DNA of 64,000 nucleotides, taken from positions 62,001 through 126,000 of the forward strand of contig DLCK01000013.1 of NCBI GenBank assembly GCA_002480565.1. Reading direction: 5' to 3'. Positions 33,501 to 43,409 of this stretch are shown piece after piece. This stretch comes from Phycisphaerales bacterium UBA7800. GTDB taxonomy: Bacteria > Planctomycetota > Phycisphaerae > Phycisphaerales > Phycisphaeraceae. Each line of letters begins with the position of its first letter. Within the stretch, counting starts at the first letter, position 1. A model generated the notes under the pieces. That model was not told the DNA's origin. It did not search any database and was given only the letters and a program-made list of their open reading frames with translations. The translations under genes and the position numbers were made by a program.

Positions 33501-33573
33501 CTCCTCCGACTGGACTCGAACCAGTAACCTAGCGGTTAACAGCCGCTCGCTCTACCAATTGAGCTACAGAGGA
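33501..33573 (-). tRNA. tRNA-Asn (GTT)
   Basis: A 73-nt cloverleaf on the minus strand, TCCTCTG at the 5' end pairing with CGGAGGA. The D-arm is AGCTCAATTGGTAGAGC and the anticodon loop CTGTTAACC carries GTT (33538-33540). The T-arm is CTGGTTCGAGTCCAG. CCA is not encoded. It marks the end of the accessory island; tRNA genes are common insertion points. Confidence 0.97.
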
Positions 33574-33731
33574 TCAATTCAGACGGATAAGATACCAAAC
33601 TGTCAGAGACTTGCAAGTCTGGAAGTCAAAAAAAATTCCTCGTTCTGTAACCATGAAGATGTGCGATGACACATTACTTGTGATGGGCAATTTAACATCT
33701 TGAATGCAAAACCCTTAAAAGGAGTAAATTC

Positions 33732-34226
33732 ATGCACAAGGTAACTTTATGGTTCACAATCGGTATAATCACAACAGCGGGAATCGGAGCAGCAGCAGCA
33801 CCAACGCAAATCAAAAATGCAGCAACACATACCTTCCGAGACTCGCCTGTGGGACGCTTGATTCAAGGACAGGTCGGGCGGATGCTCACGTTGCGATCTG
33901 AACTGAATCTAACTGATCAACAGCGAACCCTAATCCGCCAGATCATTACGAATCACAAACCTGAACTTGCCAGTTTAGCTAAGCAGATCGTTGAGCAGAA
34001 ACGAGCGATTCGAGAAGCTGTGATCAAGCCCGACAACCAGGAAGCAGATATTCACAAGGCAGCGGAGAATCTGGCCAAGACCATCACGCAAACCGCTGTG
34101 CTTGCGGGGCAAATCCGGGCTGAAGTGTTTGCAGTTCTCACAGTCAAACAGCGACAATTGATCGAATCCTCTATTACGGATCGACATCAGGCAGTCGACC
34201 GCTGGCTTGATGAGATTGCACAATGA
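33732..34226 (+). CDS. Spy/CpxP-like periplasmic protein (LTxxQ)
   Basis: A 164-aa protein with a signal peptide (MHKVTLWFTIGIITTAGIGAAAA) and a helical body. LNLTDQQRTLIRQIITNHKPELASL contains the LTxxQ motif of the Spy/CpxP/CnrR family; a second VLTVKQRQLI follows. Relatives are chaperones or metal sensors in the periplasm. The stop overlaps the ECF sigma ATG by 4 bp, so this is the first gene of a coupled four-gene operon and may sense envelope stress. Confidence 0.8.
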   Translation: MHKVTLWFTIGIITTAGIGAAAAPTQIKNAATHTFRDSPVGRLIQGQVGRMLTLRSELNLTDQQRTLIRQIITNHKPELASLAKQIVEQKRAIREAVIKPDNQEADIHKAAENLAKTITQTAVLAGQIRAEVFAVLTVKQRQLIESSITDRHQAVDRWLDEIAQ

Positions 34227-34903
34227 TCCTAACCACCAACACTACCATCAATGCGTATGCTGAGCATTTGCAGCAATTACTCAGAAGGTCTACTGCCCCA
34301 CTGCTGTCATCCGGACATACAATGCAGACTCAAGCTCAACAGAGTAGCGAGACGGACGTGGATCAACTGGACCTTCAGGATGTACAAGCATCGCAAGATG
34401 GCGACGATCAAGCTTACGGGCGAATTGTTCGTCGTCATCAGCAGGAAATAGCCAAACGCCTATGGCGATTCTCACGTGTCCAACAAGTGCTTGAAGAACT
34501 GGTTCAGGAAACATTCGTCCAGGCATGGCAGAGTCTTCACACCTACCGAGCTGACGCCCCTCTGATTCATTGGCTCACGCGCATTGCCACACGTGTTGGC
34601 TACCGCCATTGGAAACAGGAATTCAAACGCCGTCGACAGTCATACAACCTGACTGAACAAATCGCGGATACTCTCATATCAACTGATGATGATCCTCATG
34701 AAGTTGCCGAATTTGTGCATCGACTTTTAGCAGAACTTTCCCCGCGTGATCGCATGGTACTCACGTTGATGTATCTGGAACAATGCACCGTTCAAGAAGT
34801 CGCCCAGCAGACCGGTTGGAGCAAAGTCATGGTGAAGGTTCAGGCACATCGCGCCAGGGCAAAACTCCGACGACTCATTGAAAAAAGGCAGAAGCAGCCA
34901 TGA
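34223..34903 (+). CDS. ECF sigma-70 factor
   Basis: A 226-aa protein. Region 2 lies at about 65-125 (DDQAYGRIVRRHQQEIAKRLWRFSRVQQVLEELVQETFVQAWQSL), and region 4 at about 170-220 (LSPRDRMVLTLMYLEQCTVQEVAQQTGWSKVMVKVQAHRARAKLRRLIEKR). The first 45 residues are an extra low-complexity tail; an internal ATG at 34322 could be the true start. It lies between two Spy-like genes and before a single-pass membrane protein, the setting of an envelope-stress ECF factor with its control proteins. Confidence 0.9.
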   Translation: MILTTNTTINAYAEHLQQLLRRSTAPLLSSGHTMQTQAQQSSETDVDQLDLQDVQASQDGDDQAYGRIVRRHQQEIAKRLWRFSRVQQVLEELVQETFVQAWQSLHTYRADAPLIHWLTRIATRVGYRHWKQEFKRRRQSYNLTEQIADTLISTDDDPHEVAEFVHRLLAELSPRDRMVLTLMYLEQCTVQEVAQQTGWSKVMVKVQAHRARAKLRRLIEKRQKQP

Positions 34904-35166
34904 AGTCCATTGACGAATTTCAAAGCCTTACCAATCGCGCGCAATTGGATATACCACAAGCAGTCAATGTCACTGATAAGGTACTAAGTCAAATCCGTGA
35001 GCAACAGGCAGCCAATGAACCGGCATCAAGCTGGCTACTCTACAGTTTCACTGCGACTGCGGTGGCTACAGCAATAGTCGTGGGAATCAACAATCTTAAT
35101 CTTTACCAACAGGTGTCCGACCCCTTCGTCGGATTCCTGGTGGACATGTCGAGGATCATGCAATGA
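34900..35166 (+). CDS. Single-pass membrane protein, candidate anti-sigma factor
   Basis: An 88-aa protein overlapping the ECF gene by 4 bp. Residues about 1-42 are hydrophilic and helical, and one membrane helix follows (SWLLYSFTATAVATAIVVGI, about 43-62). Genes immediately after an ECF sigma factor with one membrane helix are usually anti-sigma factors. No zinc-binding motif is present, so this remains an inference. Confidence 0.65.
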   Translation: MKSIDEFQSLTNRAQLDIPQAVNVTDKVLSQIREQQAANEPASSWLLYSFTATAVATAIVVGINNLNLYQQVSDPFVGFLVDMSRIMQ

Positions 35167-35717
35167 ACGATCAGCAGAACAAGCCATCACCCCAAACCGA
35201 TTCCGAGGATACGCCATGCTTTGCTGTCAGTGGCAAAACCGATACTGGCAATACGCAGCCAGACAATACACACATGAGTCATGTCCATCGGCCACATTAC
35301 TCGCGTCGGCGGACATGGCTTAAGGTGATGCTATTGCTGGTCATTTTTATCAGCGGTATGGTCGTGGGCAGTGGACTTACGGTCTATGGCATTGTCCGTC
35401 ATATGCGTTCGCAACAGGCAGACCCGCAAGCCCGAGCAGTCAACTGGACTCATCGCTTGGCAAAGCGGTTGGATTTAACCCCAGAGCAAACTGAACTGCT
35501 CTTACCGGTCATGACACAGTCGTCTGAACGTTTTGCAAAGATTCATCGCGAAGTCCGCCAACAGATAGATACAGAGTTGGATCGGATGCAGAACGAAGTG
35601 ACGACGGTCTTACCCGAAGAGAAGGTCGATACATGGCAGAAACAATTTAATCAAATGCGAAACCGATGGCTTCCAAATAGCAGCGTCAGGGAGCATTTCG
35701 ATACTCAACCGGACTGA
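35163..35717 (+). CDS. Membrane-anchored Spy-like (LTxxQ) protein
   Basis: A 184-aa protein with a disordered cytoplasmic N-terminus, a membrane helix (WLKVMLLLVIFISGMVVGSGLTVYGIV, about 50-76) and a helical periplasmic part containing LDLTPEQTELLLPVM, a clear LTxxQ motif. It is the second LTxxQ protein of the operon and the last gene, overlapping the previous by 4 bp. A heavy-metal or envelope-stress sensor role is typical of the family. Its 3' end overlaps the convergent AraC gene by 32 bp. Confidence 0.8.
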   Translation: MNDQQNKPSPQTDSEDTPCFAVSGKTDTGNTQPDNTHMSHVHRPHYSRRRTWLKVMLLLVIFISGMVVGSGLTVYGIVRHMRSQQADPQARAVNWTHRLAKRLDLTPEQTELLLPVMTQSSERFAKIHREVRQQIDTELDRMQNEVTTVLPEEKVDTWQKQFNQMRNRWLPNSSVREHFDTQPD

Positions 35718-36447
35718 TCCCAAATCGTAATGTAAAACGTTTTGAAAAATGACTACGATCGTAAAATCCAGTCGCATCTGCAATTTGCTCAATGGATTGA
35801 TGTTGCTGTTGACGCAATTGTCTTGCAGCTTCGTCCAGTCGTAAATCAGCAAAGAATGCCTGCGGACTTATACCCAGTAATTGCGTGAATCGCCGAATCA
35901 TCCCTGCTTCACTAAGGTGACATTGTCTTGCCAGTTCACTATTGGGAATCAGACGATGGGTATTGGCCTGCATGTACGACATCATCGCAACAATCCGCGT
36001 ATCTTTGGGTATTACAGGCCAGCTATCAACAGGTAGTTGTGATAATGCGTGACCGATTAATGAGGTTATTGAAAAAGTTGATGTCTGTGTGCATTGCTCT
36101 TGCAATATCCGTCCAAAGACCGCAGGCATGTCAGGTAACGTTCTAATCATATGAACTTGATCACGGCATAAATCCAATGGCATCCCCAAAGAAAAATGAA
36201 GATACCCATGCTTCAATGGCCGAGTGAGTTTTCGTTGTACTGGCACATTGGGTGGGATCAGTATCAAACTATGCCGATCAGGCTGCCATGTTTTACCTTG
36301 TGATTCCCACTGACCACCTGCTCTGCTATTCCAATACAACCGCCAGAATGGGCGGATCGGAAACCCCGCAGGCCAGTCGATGTAATGCTTCAATCCTACA
36401 TCATGAATACGGTAACGTTGATCAATATGTAGCTGGCAGGTAGACAT
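35686..36447 (-). CDS. AraC-family transcriptional regulator
   Basis: A 253-aa regulator. Residues 1-140 form a cupin-type sensing domain (FWRLYWNSRAGGQWESQGKTWQPDRHSLILIPPNVPVQRKL). The C-terminal 100 residues are the double HTH (ELARQCHLSEAGMIRRFTQLLGISPQAFFADLRLDEAARQL, then SIEQIADATGFYDRSHFSKRFTLRFGISPVEYR). It is divergent from the sulfatase gene across 98 bp, so it is the likely local regulator of that gene and may sense a sugar. Confidence 0.9.
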   Translation of the reverse strand: MSTCQLHIDQRYRIHDVGLKHYIDWPAGFPIRPFWRLYWNSRAGGQWESQGKTWQPDRHSLILIPPNVPVQRKLTRPLKHGYLHFSLGMPLDLCRDQVHMIRTLPDMPAVFGRILQEQCTQTSTFSITSLIGHALSQLPVDSWPVIPKDTRIVAMMSYMQANTHRLIPNSELARQCHLSEAGMIRRFTQLLGISPQAFFADLRLDEAARQLRQQQHQSIEQIADATGFYDRSHFSKRFTLRFGISPVEYRNAP

Positions 36448-36545
36448 GCAAGGAATATACCTATTTAAGACAATTCAATCCATAGCCCCATGCAATTATT
36501 AATGGATAATAAAAACATCTCTCAATTCATCACAGGCATTATTTC

Positions 36546-38318
36546 ATGAACAAGCAACCCAACATCATCTTTATTCTCACCGACGATCAGGGGTATGGTG
36601 ATCTGGAATGTCATGGCAATCCCATTCTCAAAACGCCACACATCAATCGCCTGTATGATCAGAGTATTCACTTTACGGACTTTCATGTCGGTCCAACTTG
36701 TGCCCCGACTCGCAGCGGCTTGTATACAGGACATTTTGCCAACTCCACGGGGGTATGGCATACCGTCGGTGGACGATCGCTGTTAAGAGGTAATGAAACG
36801 ACTATAGCAGATGTACTTCAAGAAAATGGATATCATACGGCACTCTTTGGCAAGTGGCACCTTGGGGATAATTATCCGTACCGACCCCAAGATCGCGGTT
36901 TTGAAACAGTAGTCTGTCATGGTGGTGGGGGCATCTCTCAAGTACCGGATTATTGGGGGAATGATTACTTTGATGACACCTTTATGGTCAATGGTATACC
37001 CAAACAGTTTTCCGGGTACTGTACGGATGTTTTCTTTGACCTTGCCTGTGATTATATTCAAGAACATCAAAGCGAACCTTTTGCATGCTTCGTCACCTGT
37101 AACGCTCCACATGAACCGTATAACGTTGAAAGTCGATACAGTTCCACATATCGCGACAAGGTCAGCATTGATCGATCCAACTTCTATGGGATGATCGCCA
37201 ATATTGATGAGAATGTAGGGAAAGTCGAAAGTTTACTCAATGAATTGGGATTGTATGAAGACACTATCTTCATTTTCATGACCGACAACGGCAGCAGTAT
37301 GGTTGACGATGACATGCATACCTGTGGTCTGCGCGGTTCAAAGAACAGTCCCTACGATGGCGGACACCGGGTGCCGTTTTTCCTGAGGTATCCCAGACTT
37401 GGACTGGATCAATCACGCGACATTCAAGCTTTGAGCAGTCACGTTGATTTCATGCCAACAGTCATGGACCTCTGTGGAATTGATCTTCAGCGATACAGTA
37501 AGTTGAACTTTCACGGTAAAAGTCTTAAGCCACTGCTTGTTGATCCGGATCACGATTGGCAAGATCGAACCATCGTCACCGACTCCCAGCGTCTACCTTA
37601 TCCGGTCAAGTGGCGTCAGAGCGCTGTAATGTCTCAACAGTGGCGATTGATCAATGGTTGCGAACTGTATGACATCATTCAAGACCGTGGGCAGACTCAT
37701 GACTTGTCAGATCAACATCCGGATATCGTCAACCAACTACGCAGTGCATATGAACAATGGTGGGAAATCGTATCCATAAAGTTTGATGATGATATTCCCA
37801 TCACGATTGGTCACCCCGATGAACCGGTCACTTGTCTGACAGCTCATGACTGGCGGGATCCTAATCATGTGCCGGGGAGCGATCCATTTGTCAAAGAAAG
37901 CAATGACTATCTGGTCTATAACCAAGCCCATATCCGCAAAGGATTAGGTCAAAATGGTTATTTTGAAATCCATGTGCAGCAGCATGGCTGTTATCAGTTT
38001 GAATTACAACGCTGGCCACGCGAAGAACCAGCGACAATGACTAAAGGGATAGCTCATAGTGACGATGGTTGGCGGAAAGATGTGATACACCCGCGACATT
38101 ATGATGAATACAGTGGTGGTATTGCCATAGCATTTACCACTGCGGGTATCCGGATTGGCAATCACGAGCAAACTAAACGGATAGAGCCCAAAAGTCATGC
38201 CGCCATCTTCAACCTTGAACTTGAATCGGGTGATTATCACTTGACCACTTGGCTCAGGACAGATGAGGGGTTAGAACGGGGCGCTTACTATGTCTATGTC
38301 AGTCTGATGGATCAATAA
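36546..38318 (+). CDS. S1-family sulfatase
   Basis: A 590-aa arylsulfatase-type enzyme. Metal-binding LTDDQGYGD at 11-19 and the formylglycine site PTCAPTRSGLYTGH with Cys52 (C-x-P-x-R) are present, with FGKWHLG near 100 and FMTDNGSS near 245 completing the site. Residues about 440-590 form a C-terminal beta domain (FELQRWPREEPA) common in planctomycete sulfatases. No signal peptide is visible, so it may act in the cytoplasm on imported glycan. It lies divergent from an AraC regulator. Confidence 0.92.
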   Translation: MNKQPNIIFILTDDQGYGDLECHGNPILKTPHINRLYDQSIHFTDFHVGPTCAPTRSGLYTGHFANSTGVWHTVGGRSLLRGNETTIADVLQENGYHTALFGKWHLGDNYPYRPQDRGFETVVCHGGGGISQVPDYWGNDYFDDTFMVNGIPKQFSGYCTDVFFDLACDYIQEHQSEPFACFVTCNAPHEPYNVESRYSSTYRDKVSIDRSNFYGMIANIDENVGKVESLLNELGLYEDTIFIFMTDNGSSMVDDDMHTCGLRGSKNSPYDGGHRVPFFLRYPRLGLDQSRDIQALSSHVDFMPTVMDLCGIDLQRYSKLNFHGKSLKPLLVDPDHDWQDRTIVTDSQRLPYPVKWRQSAVMSQQWRLINGCELYDIIQDRGQTHDLSDQHPDIVNQLRSAYEQWWEIVSIKFDDDIPITIGHPDEPVTCLTAHDWRDPNHVPGSDPFVKESNDYLVYNQAHIRKGLGQNGYFEIHVQQHGCYQFELQRWPREEPATMTKGIAHSDDGWRKDVIHPRHYDEYSGGIAIAFTTAGIRIGNHEQTKRIEPKSHAAIFNLELESGDYHLTTWLRTDEGLERGAYYVYVSLMDQ

Positions 38319-38320
38319 AA

Positions 38321-38352
38321 AAGACACAATATCAGTGCAGACATAGTGTCTT
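38321..38352 (-). terminator. Terminator between convergent sulfatase and glycoside hydrolase
   Basis: AAGACAC (38321-38327) and GTGTCTT (38346-38352) form a stem; read on the minus strand it is followed by TTTTT, so it ends the glycoside hydrolase transcript and may act both ways. Confidence 0.65.
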
Positions 38353-38375
38353 GAAATGGAATTGTACCTGATCGA

Positions 38376-41300
38376 TCACGGCAGCAGAATCAAATCTGCT
38401 ACACCGTCGGTCTGCTTGGCATGGACATCTGCAAACCAACTGAGAAATGATACACGTCCTTTGCCATCGTCTTCATTGAGTGCAACTGCGATCCCAAGAT
38501 TCTCACCGACTCCAGGTTTAAATGGACTTATTTGTGACCAGGGAATGGCGATTTCGTAGTTGGTGGTTTTATTGGTTTCGTCACGTTTAACTGCTACTTT
38601 GATATCAGGCATTGGTCCTGTGGGGAGACTTGGATCAGCCGAAAGGTGACACCATGCGTAGGCTTTGCCATTAACATCTTCTCCCATAACCAAGTCATAT
38701 TTGCCACCTTGTTGAGAACTGCCACGAGCCGGATCGATCATCAACTGGACACCATCCTGAGCCCAGAGATTCCCATCTTTTTTGGGGGTACTGTGAATGT
38801 CATCCGTGGCTTGAATTCCGATATAGAGATTGTTCTTATCCCATAAAAAACGAATCCTTGCAGAGAGGTCATCCAGTCCTTCCCATTGCCGTTCTTTCTG
38901 GAGTGTATGGTATTGATCCTTGTGATTTACCAGTTGGACTTTTGCTTTACTCCAATCTCCTTCATTGAATTGACCGTCAAGTATAATCAGACTTTCAGCA
39001 CGAGGAACTCCGCAAAACGCCGAGACAAAACGTTGAATTTGAATCTCGCGATCCTGCGGGTCTTTGACGCTGACGACAACCCTATCGATCTGCATAGGAT
39101 TGACTTGCTTGACCGGGAGGATAATCTGCTGTGTTTTAAGTGCTCCCAGGGTCAACTTGCCAGAGGTGTCACCGGTAAAGTTGTTGTTAGCAGGCCCCGC
39201 ATCACGTGCCCAATTCACGCCCCCTTTTTTCATCGTCAATGATGAACTGACCACTGCGTTCCATGAGATGGCCTGAGGTTCATAACCGTTATTGGCAACC
39301 TTTAGACTCACAGCAGGTTTATCGTCAACAAGAGTCGGTCGGACCTCCATGGCAATTCGACCAATAATTGGCAGGACCTCACGCAACTCGCCACAAAGCC
39401 GCCCTTGATCATCATGTTGCTGAACACTCAGAGGGACATGCCTTGCTGATGAGTTGGCTGGCACCTGCATCTTGAGCTTACCATCGACAGCAGTCACATC
39501 ACTACCCCACTGAGCAGGCATTTCCAGGCTGACTTGTGAACCAGAGAGTGTGTTGTTCGTTACCAATTGAACCTGCCCCCCCATGACCAAAGCGTTAGGA
39601 AGATTGGTGATGGCAACTTTAGGCTGTGGTAACGCTGATGCGAGGAGCGTCGATGCAGATTTGTATTTCAATAAAATCGGATCTTGAGTCACCCGTAAAG
39701 TCAGACCTGTACCCCCTGCATGCATTTGCCTTACGAGTCCGTCAATGTAGGTGACAGAAACTTCATTCACAGATTCAAGTGGTACAAATACGGTCTTTGA
39801 ATCTTTGTCAGTCCAGAGAATCTGCAATTGATTGCCGTCCTTATCCGCAAAGAGATAGGCTTCAACATCATTACTGTACTTCTGCTCGGTCACGAATTTT
39901 TTGATGCTGATACTGTTGACCATGTTGTAGTATGCGATAGCATCAAGACGTGGACTATACGTACGGTAACGACAGTCAAAAACGTTATGGCTATCACCAC
40001 TACTGCCGCTGGATTTGCCTGAAGGATCAGGATAAAGCAGGCCAAACCAGGATATATTCTCACCACCACTGGCAAAGAAGATGGAAAATTTCTTAACCAG
40101 TGATGAAGCGACATCACGCCGTGGAACGCCCTGTGAATTCAACCCAATTTCAGTTGACCAAATCGGCTTGCGATGTCCGTATTCATCAAAAAGTCTGTCA
40201 TAGCGTTTGAACACTTCACGGATACGTTGGTGTGATTCGTAGACATGAAAATCAACCACATCGCAGTACTGGTGGACACCTGCTTTGAAGTATGCTTCAC
40301 TTGGACCAACGGATGTACCGACCATGGTGACATCGGGATTCGCCATTTTTGCTGCTTCATACATCGCTTTGTATGCCCAGAGATTTTCACTGGCACGCTG
40401 AAAATTATCCGGTGGCTCATTGCCCATAGTGATCACGAGTTGTTTCTGATTGATACTTTTAAAGAGATTCGTGATTCCTTCACGAAGACATGTCTCGTCA
40501 ATCTTCTGCCAATCGCCACGATGATTTTCAATCGCTCCCATTGGCGTCCCACCCATGACGGCAACATTGTGACCAAGAATACGTTCAACACCGGGAAGCT
40601 GCACTTTGTAGGGTGGCTTGGTATCCCAACCGGTCCATGCTCCGATGATCGGCAAGCCAAGTCGTGATGAAAGATCAATGTATTCACCAATACGGTTGTC
40701 CCAGTTACGTGACGAAAACGGAATCTCACGCCAGTTGTATTGATGTGTATCAGCTTTGGGCAAAACTGCGAAGGAGCGATAATCCTTGTACGCACGTGGT
40801 GCATCACGCAGTGCGGTCAGTTGTAATTCATAATACTTACCGACATCAGCATTGAAATGCGACAAGTCGATAGCACCTTTGTACTCAAAATTGCCTTCAC
40901 CATTTCGACCAGATTTTTGGAGATTTAATGTGGAAAGCGACGTCTGTTCCACACCCCAGTAATCAGTGACCTGCCAGGCGATCTGACGTTGAACATCTGA
41001 GAGCGGTCGTTTGGTCATGAGATTGACATCAAGTTTTAACGTATCGCCGGGCTCAAACAGATTGCCCAACACATCGGACCTAACGACGATTCGTTCGACA
41101 AGGTCTTCGGTGTTATCAACAGGTTTTACGAATTTCAAGGTCAGGTTATCCACCGTGTACTGCCCGTAGGTCTTGCGCATGTGGATCATAAAACGAGCAG
41201 ATATGGTGCCATCAGGTAAACGGATTTCTCGACTGACAGACTTGAGATTCGTCTGCTTGGTACTGCGATCAAATTCGATGACTTGGAGCTGCTTGCCGGT

Positions 41301-43289
41301 GATATCCAGACATTGCAGTGACGTCGTACAGGCAAAGGAGTTGTCCGGCGAATAAAGGTCACTACCGAATACGCCGGAGACTTTCCACCACCCCTTGCCT
41401 GCGGGGAAAGTTGGCGAGTAGGCAAACGGTTCAGTGTCCAGCGCCTGAGTTTCACTGCGTTTAATCTGCAAAGCTGCGGACTTGTCAAAACCGATACCTG
41501 TAACGCGCTGTGCAGTCTTGGTAGAAGTATCCCAATCAGCAAGTATATTAGTTTGTTCAAAGTCGATTTCAACAGCTTCTGGCGTGTTGAGCTTGGGATC
41601 GAATGAAACTCCCAGCACTTTGATTTCCTGAATATCCAAAGTTGATTTGGTTTGAGCTTCATGACTCCCACAGTTGATATTGATTTGTGTCAACGGGTAA
41701 TGCCACCGACGATCCTTGGCACCACCCCATGACTCTGCCCCGACTAGTTTTGAAATCGGGAAGGTGTAGGTATGCCACTGCCCATCTGGAATAAGTGCAA
41801 GACCTTTGGCTTGATGCGTCTGACCTGTCCCGTCAAGAAGTTGCGTACCGATTTTTTGGACCGTACTGGTTCGCAATGTCAGTTGTACTGCATGGATGTT
41901 ATTGATGGGTGAATCTGAAAATTTTCGAACCGCACCCGCATACCCATTGCCACCAAATGTGTAATTGACTTGCACGAACGACTTGTCGGATTTGATATCA
42001 TTCACTGTCGCTTTAGCTTGATTGCCTTTGCCAACTGCAAAAGTTGAAATCTCTGAGAAGTCTTCAATTAACAATGGCAGGGACAACCACACGGGTTTTA
42101 ATAGCCTGCCAGCACTACCAACCCCTTTAATTGACAGACGTCGTAAATCTATTTGCGCATCCTTGTCAGACAATGCGTCATTGCCAATGGCAAAAGCAAA
42201 CCCTTTGATTGGATCATACCATTTGCGATCCTTGGAACCACCCCATGTTTCGCCACCACTGACTTTCTCAATCGGGAATGTATAGGTATGCCACTGCCCA
42301 TCGGATTGCACGTTCAATCTCTTAGTTTGATGTGTCTGGCCCGTCCCATCACTGAGCCGCATGGAAAAATGTTTCAATGCTTTGGTTCGCATTTCCAATT
42401 CGATCGCTTGAACCTCATTGACAGGCGTGGCATCGAAATTCATTGCAGCACCGACATAGGTGCCTTTGTTTTGGACATGCATATCAAGACGAACATATTC
42501 TTTGCCAGCTTCATCCTTTTGAACAGATGCTTTTGAGGATGTTTTATCACCCACGATATAAGTCGACAGGTTGGAGACATCACCGATATTCAAAGTCATG
42601 TTATGCCATTGCACTTTGCCGGGCTTGGCCGTGGCGTTGGATGCATTTTCAGTGATACTTTGTGATTTGGCAGTTGGATCGTGAAGCATGTAAAGATCGC
42701 GTACTGCGATACTGTATTGTTTCTGAGTCGTCGTGGGGTGGCTGCCAAGAATCGCGATGAGTTTGGCTGGCCCGTGCCACTTACCATCCTTTGCACCGCC
42801 CCATCGTTCATATTTTTTGACACTATCGACCGCAGTGGACTTACTCATATTTTCAAAAAAACTGTGAATCGGTAAAGCGATTTTCTGCCAATCATCTGTA
42901 TCCTTGATAAGCAATGCGATTTGATGACATTGCCCGGTCTGATCGATCAGGCGAAGCGTCACCCCACGGCATCCGATGACCTTGGCTTCAAAGGATAGGT
43001 ACATTGGATCAATGTCTGCAATTTGCTTGGTGATTTGGACATAGTTGCCCCCACCGGAAAGATCGCCGGATAGCTCCAGAGCTTTCCCTGCATCCGTCTC
43101 AATCACTTTGGCCTGTCCTTTAGCGCCGGGGAATTCACCACCATTATTAAAAACGAATCCACCGTGTGGCTTGGCAGGCTCAATGAGACTGACTTTTTCC
43201 TGACCCATAACCTGGCTTGGCTGCAAGAGCATAAGCAGACAGGTCGCAAGCATCAGACTGGTACATTTGAAATAATAAAGGGTTGACAT
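38376..43289 (-). CDS. Large secreted multidomain glycoside hydrolase
   Basis: A 1637-aa secreted protein; AAGGA ten bp before the ATG at 43287-43289 decides the start, followed by a signal peptide (LMLATCLLMLLQPSQVMGQ). Three related beta modules lie near residues 60-560, each with GTGQxHQ and WGGxKD, centred near 166, 350 and 524. A fourth binding-like module follows. A clan GH-A-type barrel spans about 855-1190, with acid/base Glu in TMGNEPP (about 955) and nucleophile Glu in STEIGL (about 1046). A CBM9/DOMON-like domain closes it (about 1440-1637). The substrate is not evident. It is transcribed after a pseudopilin gene. Confidence 0.85.
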   Translation of the reverse strand: MSTLYYFKCTSLMLATCLLMLLQPSQVMGQEKVSLIEPAKPHGGFVFNNGGEFPGAKGQAKVIETDAGKALELSGDLSGGGNYVQITKQIADIDPMYLSFEAKVIGCRGVTLRLIDQTGQCHQIALLIKDTDDWQKIALPIHSFFENMSKSTAVDSVKKYERWGGAKDGKWHGPAKLIAILGSHPTTTQKQYSIAVRDLYMLHDPTAKSQSITENASNATAKPGKVQWHNMTLNIGDVSNLSTYIVGDKTSSKASVQKDEAGKEYVRLDMHVQNKGTYVGAAMNFDATPVNEVQAIELEMRTKALKHFSMRLSDGTGQTHQTKRLNVQSDGQWHTYTFPIEKVSGGETWGGSKDRKWYDPIKGFAFAIGNDALSDKDAQIDLRRLSIKGVGSAGRLLKPVWLSLPLLIEDFSEISTFAVGKGNQAKATVNDIKSDKSFVQVNYTFGGNGYAGAVRKFSDSPINNIHAVQLTLRTSTVQKIGTQLLDGTGQTHQAKGLALIPDGQWHTYTFPISKLVGAESWGGAKDRRWHYPLTQININCGSHEAQTKSTLDIQEIKVLGVSFDPKLNTPEAVEIDFEQTNILADWDTSTKTAQRVTGIGFDKSAALQIKRSETQALDTEPFAYSPTFPAGKGWWKVSGVFGSDLYSPDNSFACTTSLQCLDITGKQLQVIEFDRSTKQTNLKSVSREIRLPDGTISARFMIHMRKTYGQYTVDNLTLKFVKPVDNTEDLVERIVVRSDVLGNLFEPGDTLKLDVNLMTKRPLSDVQRQIAWQVTDYWGVEQTSLSTLNLQKSGRNGEGNFEYKGAIDLSHFNADVGKYYELQLTALRDAPRAYKDYRSFAVLPKADTHQYNWREIPFSSRNWDNRIGEYIDLSSRLGLPIIGAWTGWDTKPPYKVQLPGVERILGHNVAVMGGTPMGAIENHRGDWQKIDETCLREGITNLFKSINQKQLVITMGNEPPDNFQRASENLWAYKAMYEAAKMANPDVTMVGTSVGPSEAYFKAGVHQYCDVVDFHVYESHQRIREVFKRYDRLFDEYGHRKPIWSTEIGLNSQGVPRRDVASSLVKKFSIFFASGGENISWFGLLYPDPSGKSSGSSGDSHNVFDCRYRTYSPRLDAIAYYNMVNSISIKKFVTEQKYSNDVEAYLFADKDGNQLQILWTDKDSKTVFVPLESVNEVSVTYIDGLVRQMHAGGTGLTLRVTQDPILLKYKSASTLLASALPQPKVAITNLPNALVMGGQVQLVTNNTLSGSQVSLEMPAQWGSDVTAVDGKLKMQVPANSSARHVPLSVQQHDDQGRLCGELREVLPIIGRIAMEVRPTLVDDKPAVSLKVANNGYEPQAISWNAVVSSSLTMKKGGVNWARDAGPANNNFTGDTSGKLTLGALKTQQIILPVKQVNPMQIDRVVVSVKDPQDREIQIQRFVSAFCGVPRAESLIILDGQFNEGDWSKAKVQLVNHKDQYHTLQKERQWEGLDDLSARIRFLWDKNNLYIGIQATDDIHSTPKKDGNLWAQDGVQLMIDPARGSSQQGGKYDLVMGEDVNGKAYAWCHLSADPSLPTGPMPDIKVAVKRDETNKTTNYEIAIPWSQISPFKPGVGENLGIAVALNEDDGKGRVSFLSWFADVHAKQTDGVADLILLP

Positions 43290-43409
43290 AAACGTATTCC
43301 TTGCCATGGTCCAGATTGGACGAGGTAAAAGAGGTCGTGTGAACACTGTGTATTGAAGCTATGAAAACTGTTCTACAAATTAAATCAGATTACTTGTTAA
43401 TTGAACCCA

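Noticed and set aside
27500..33600. A defined prophage attachment duplication near the right end or at tRNA-Asn
   Set aside because: I could not find a second copy of the tRNA 3' end or any convincing direct repeat; the left end lies outside the window.
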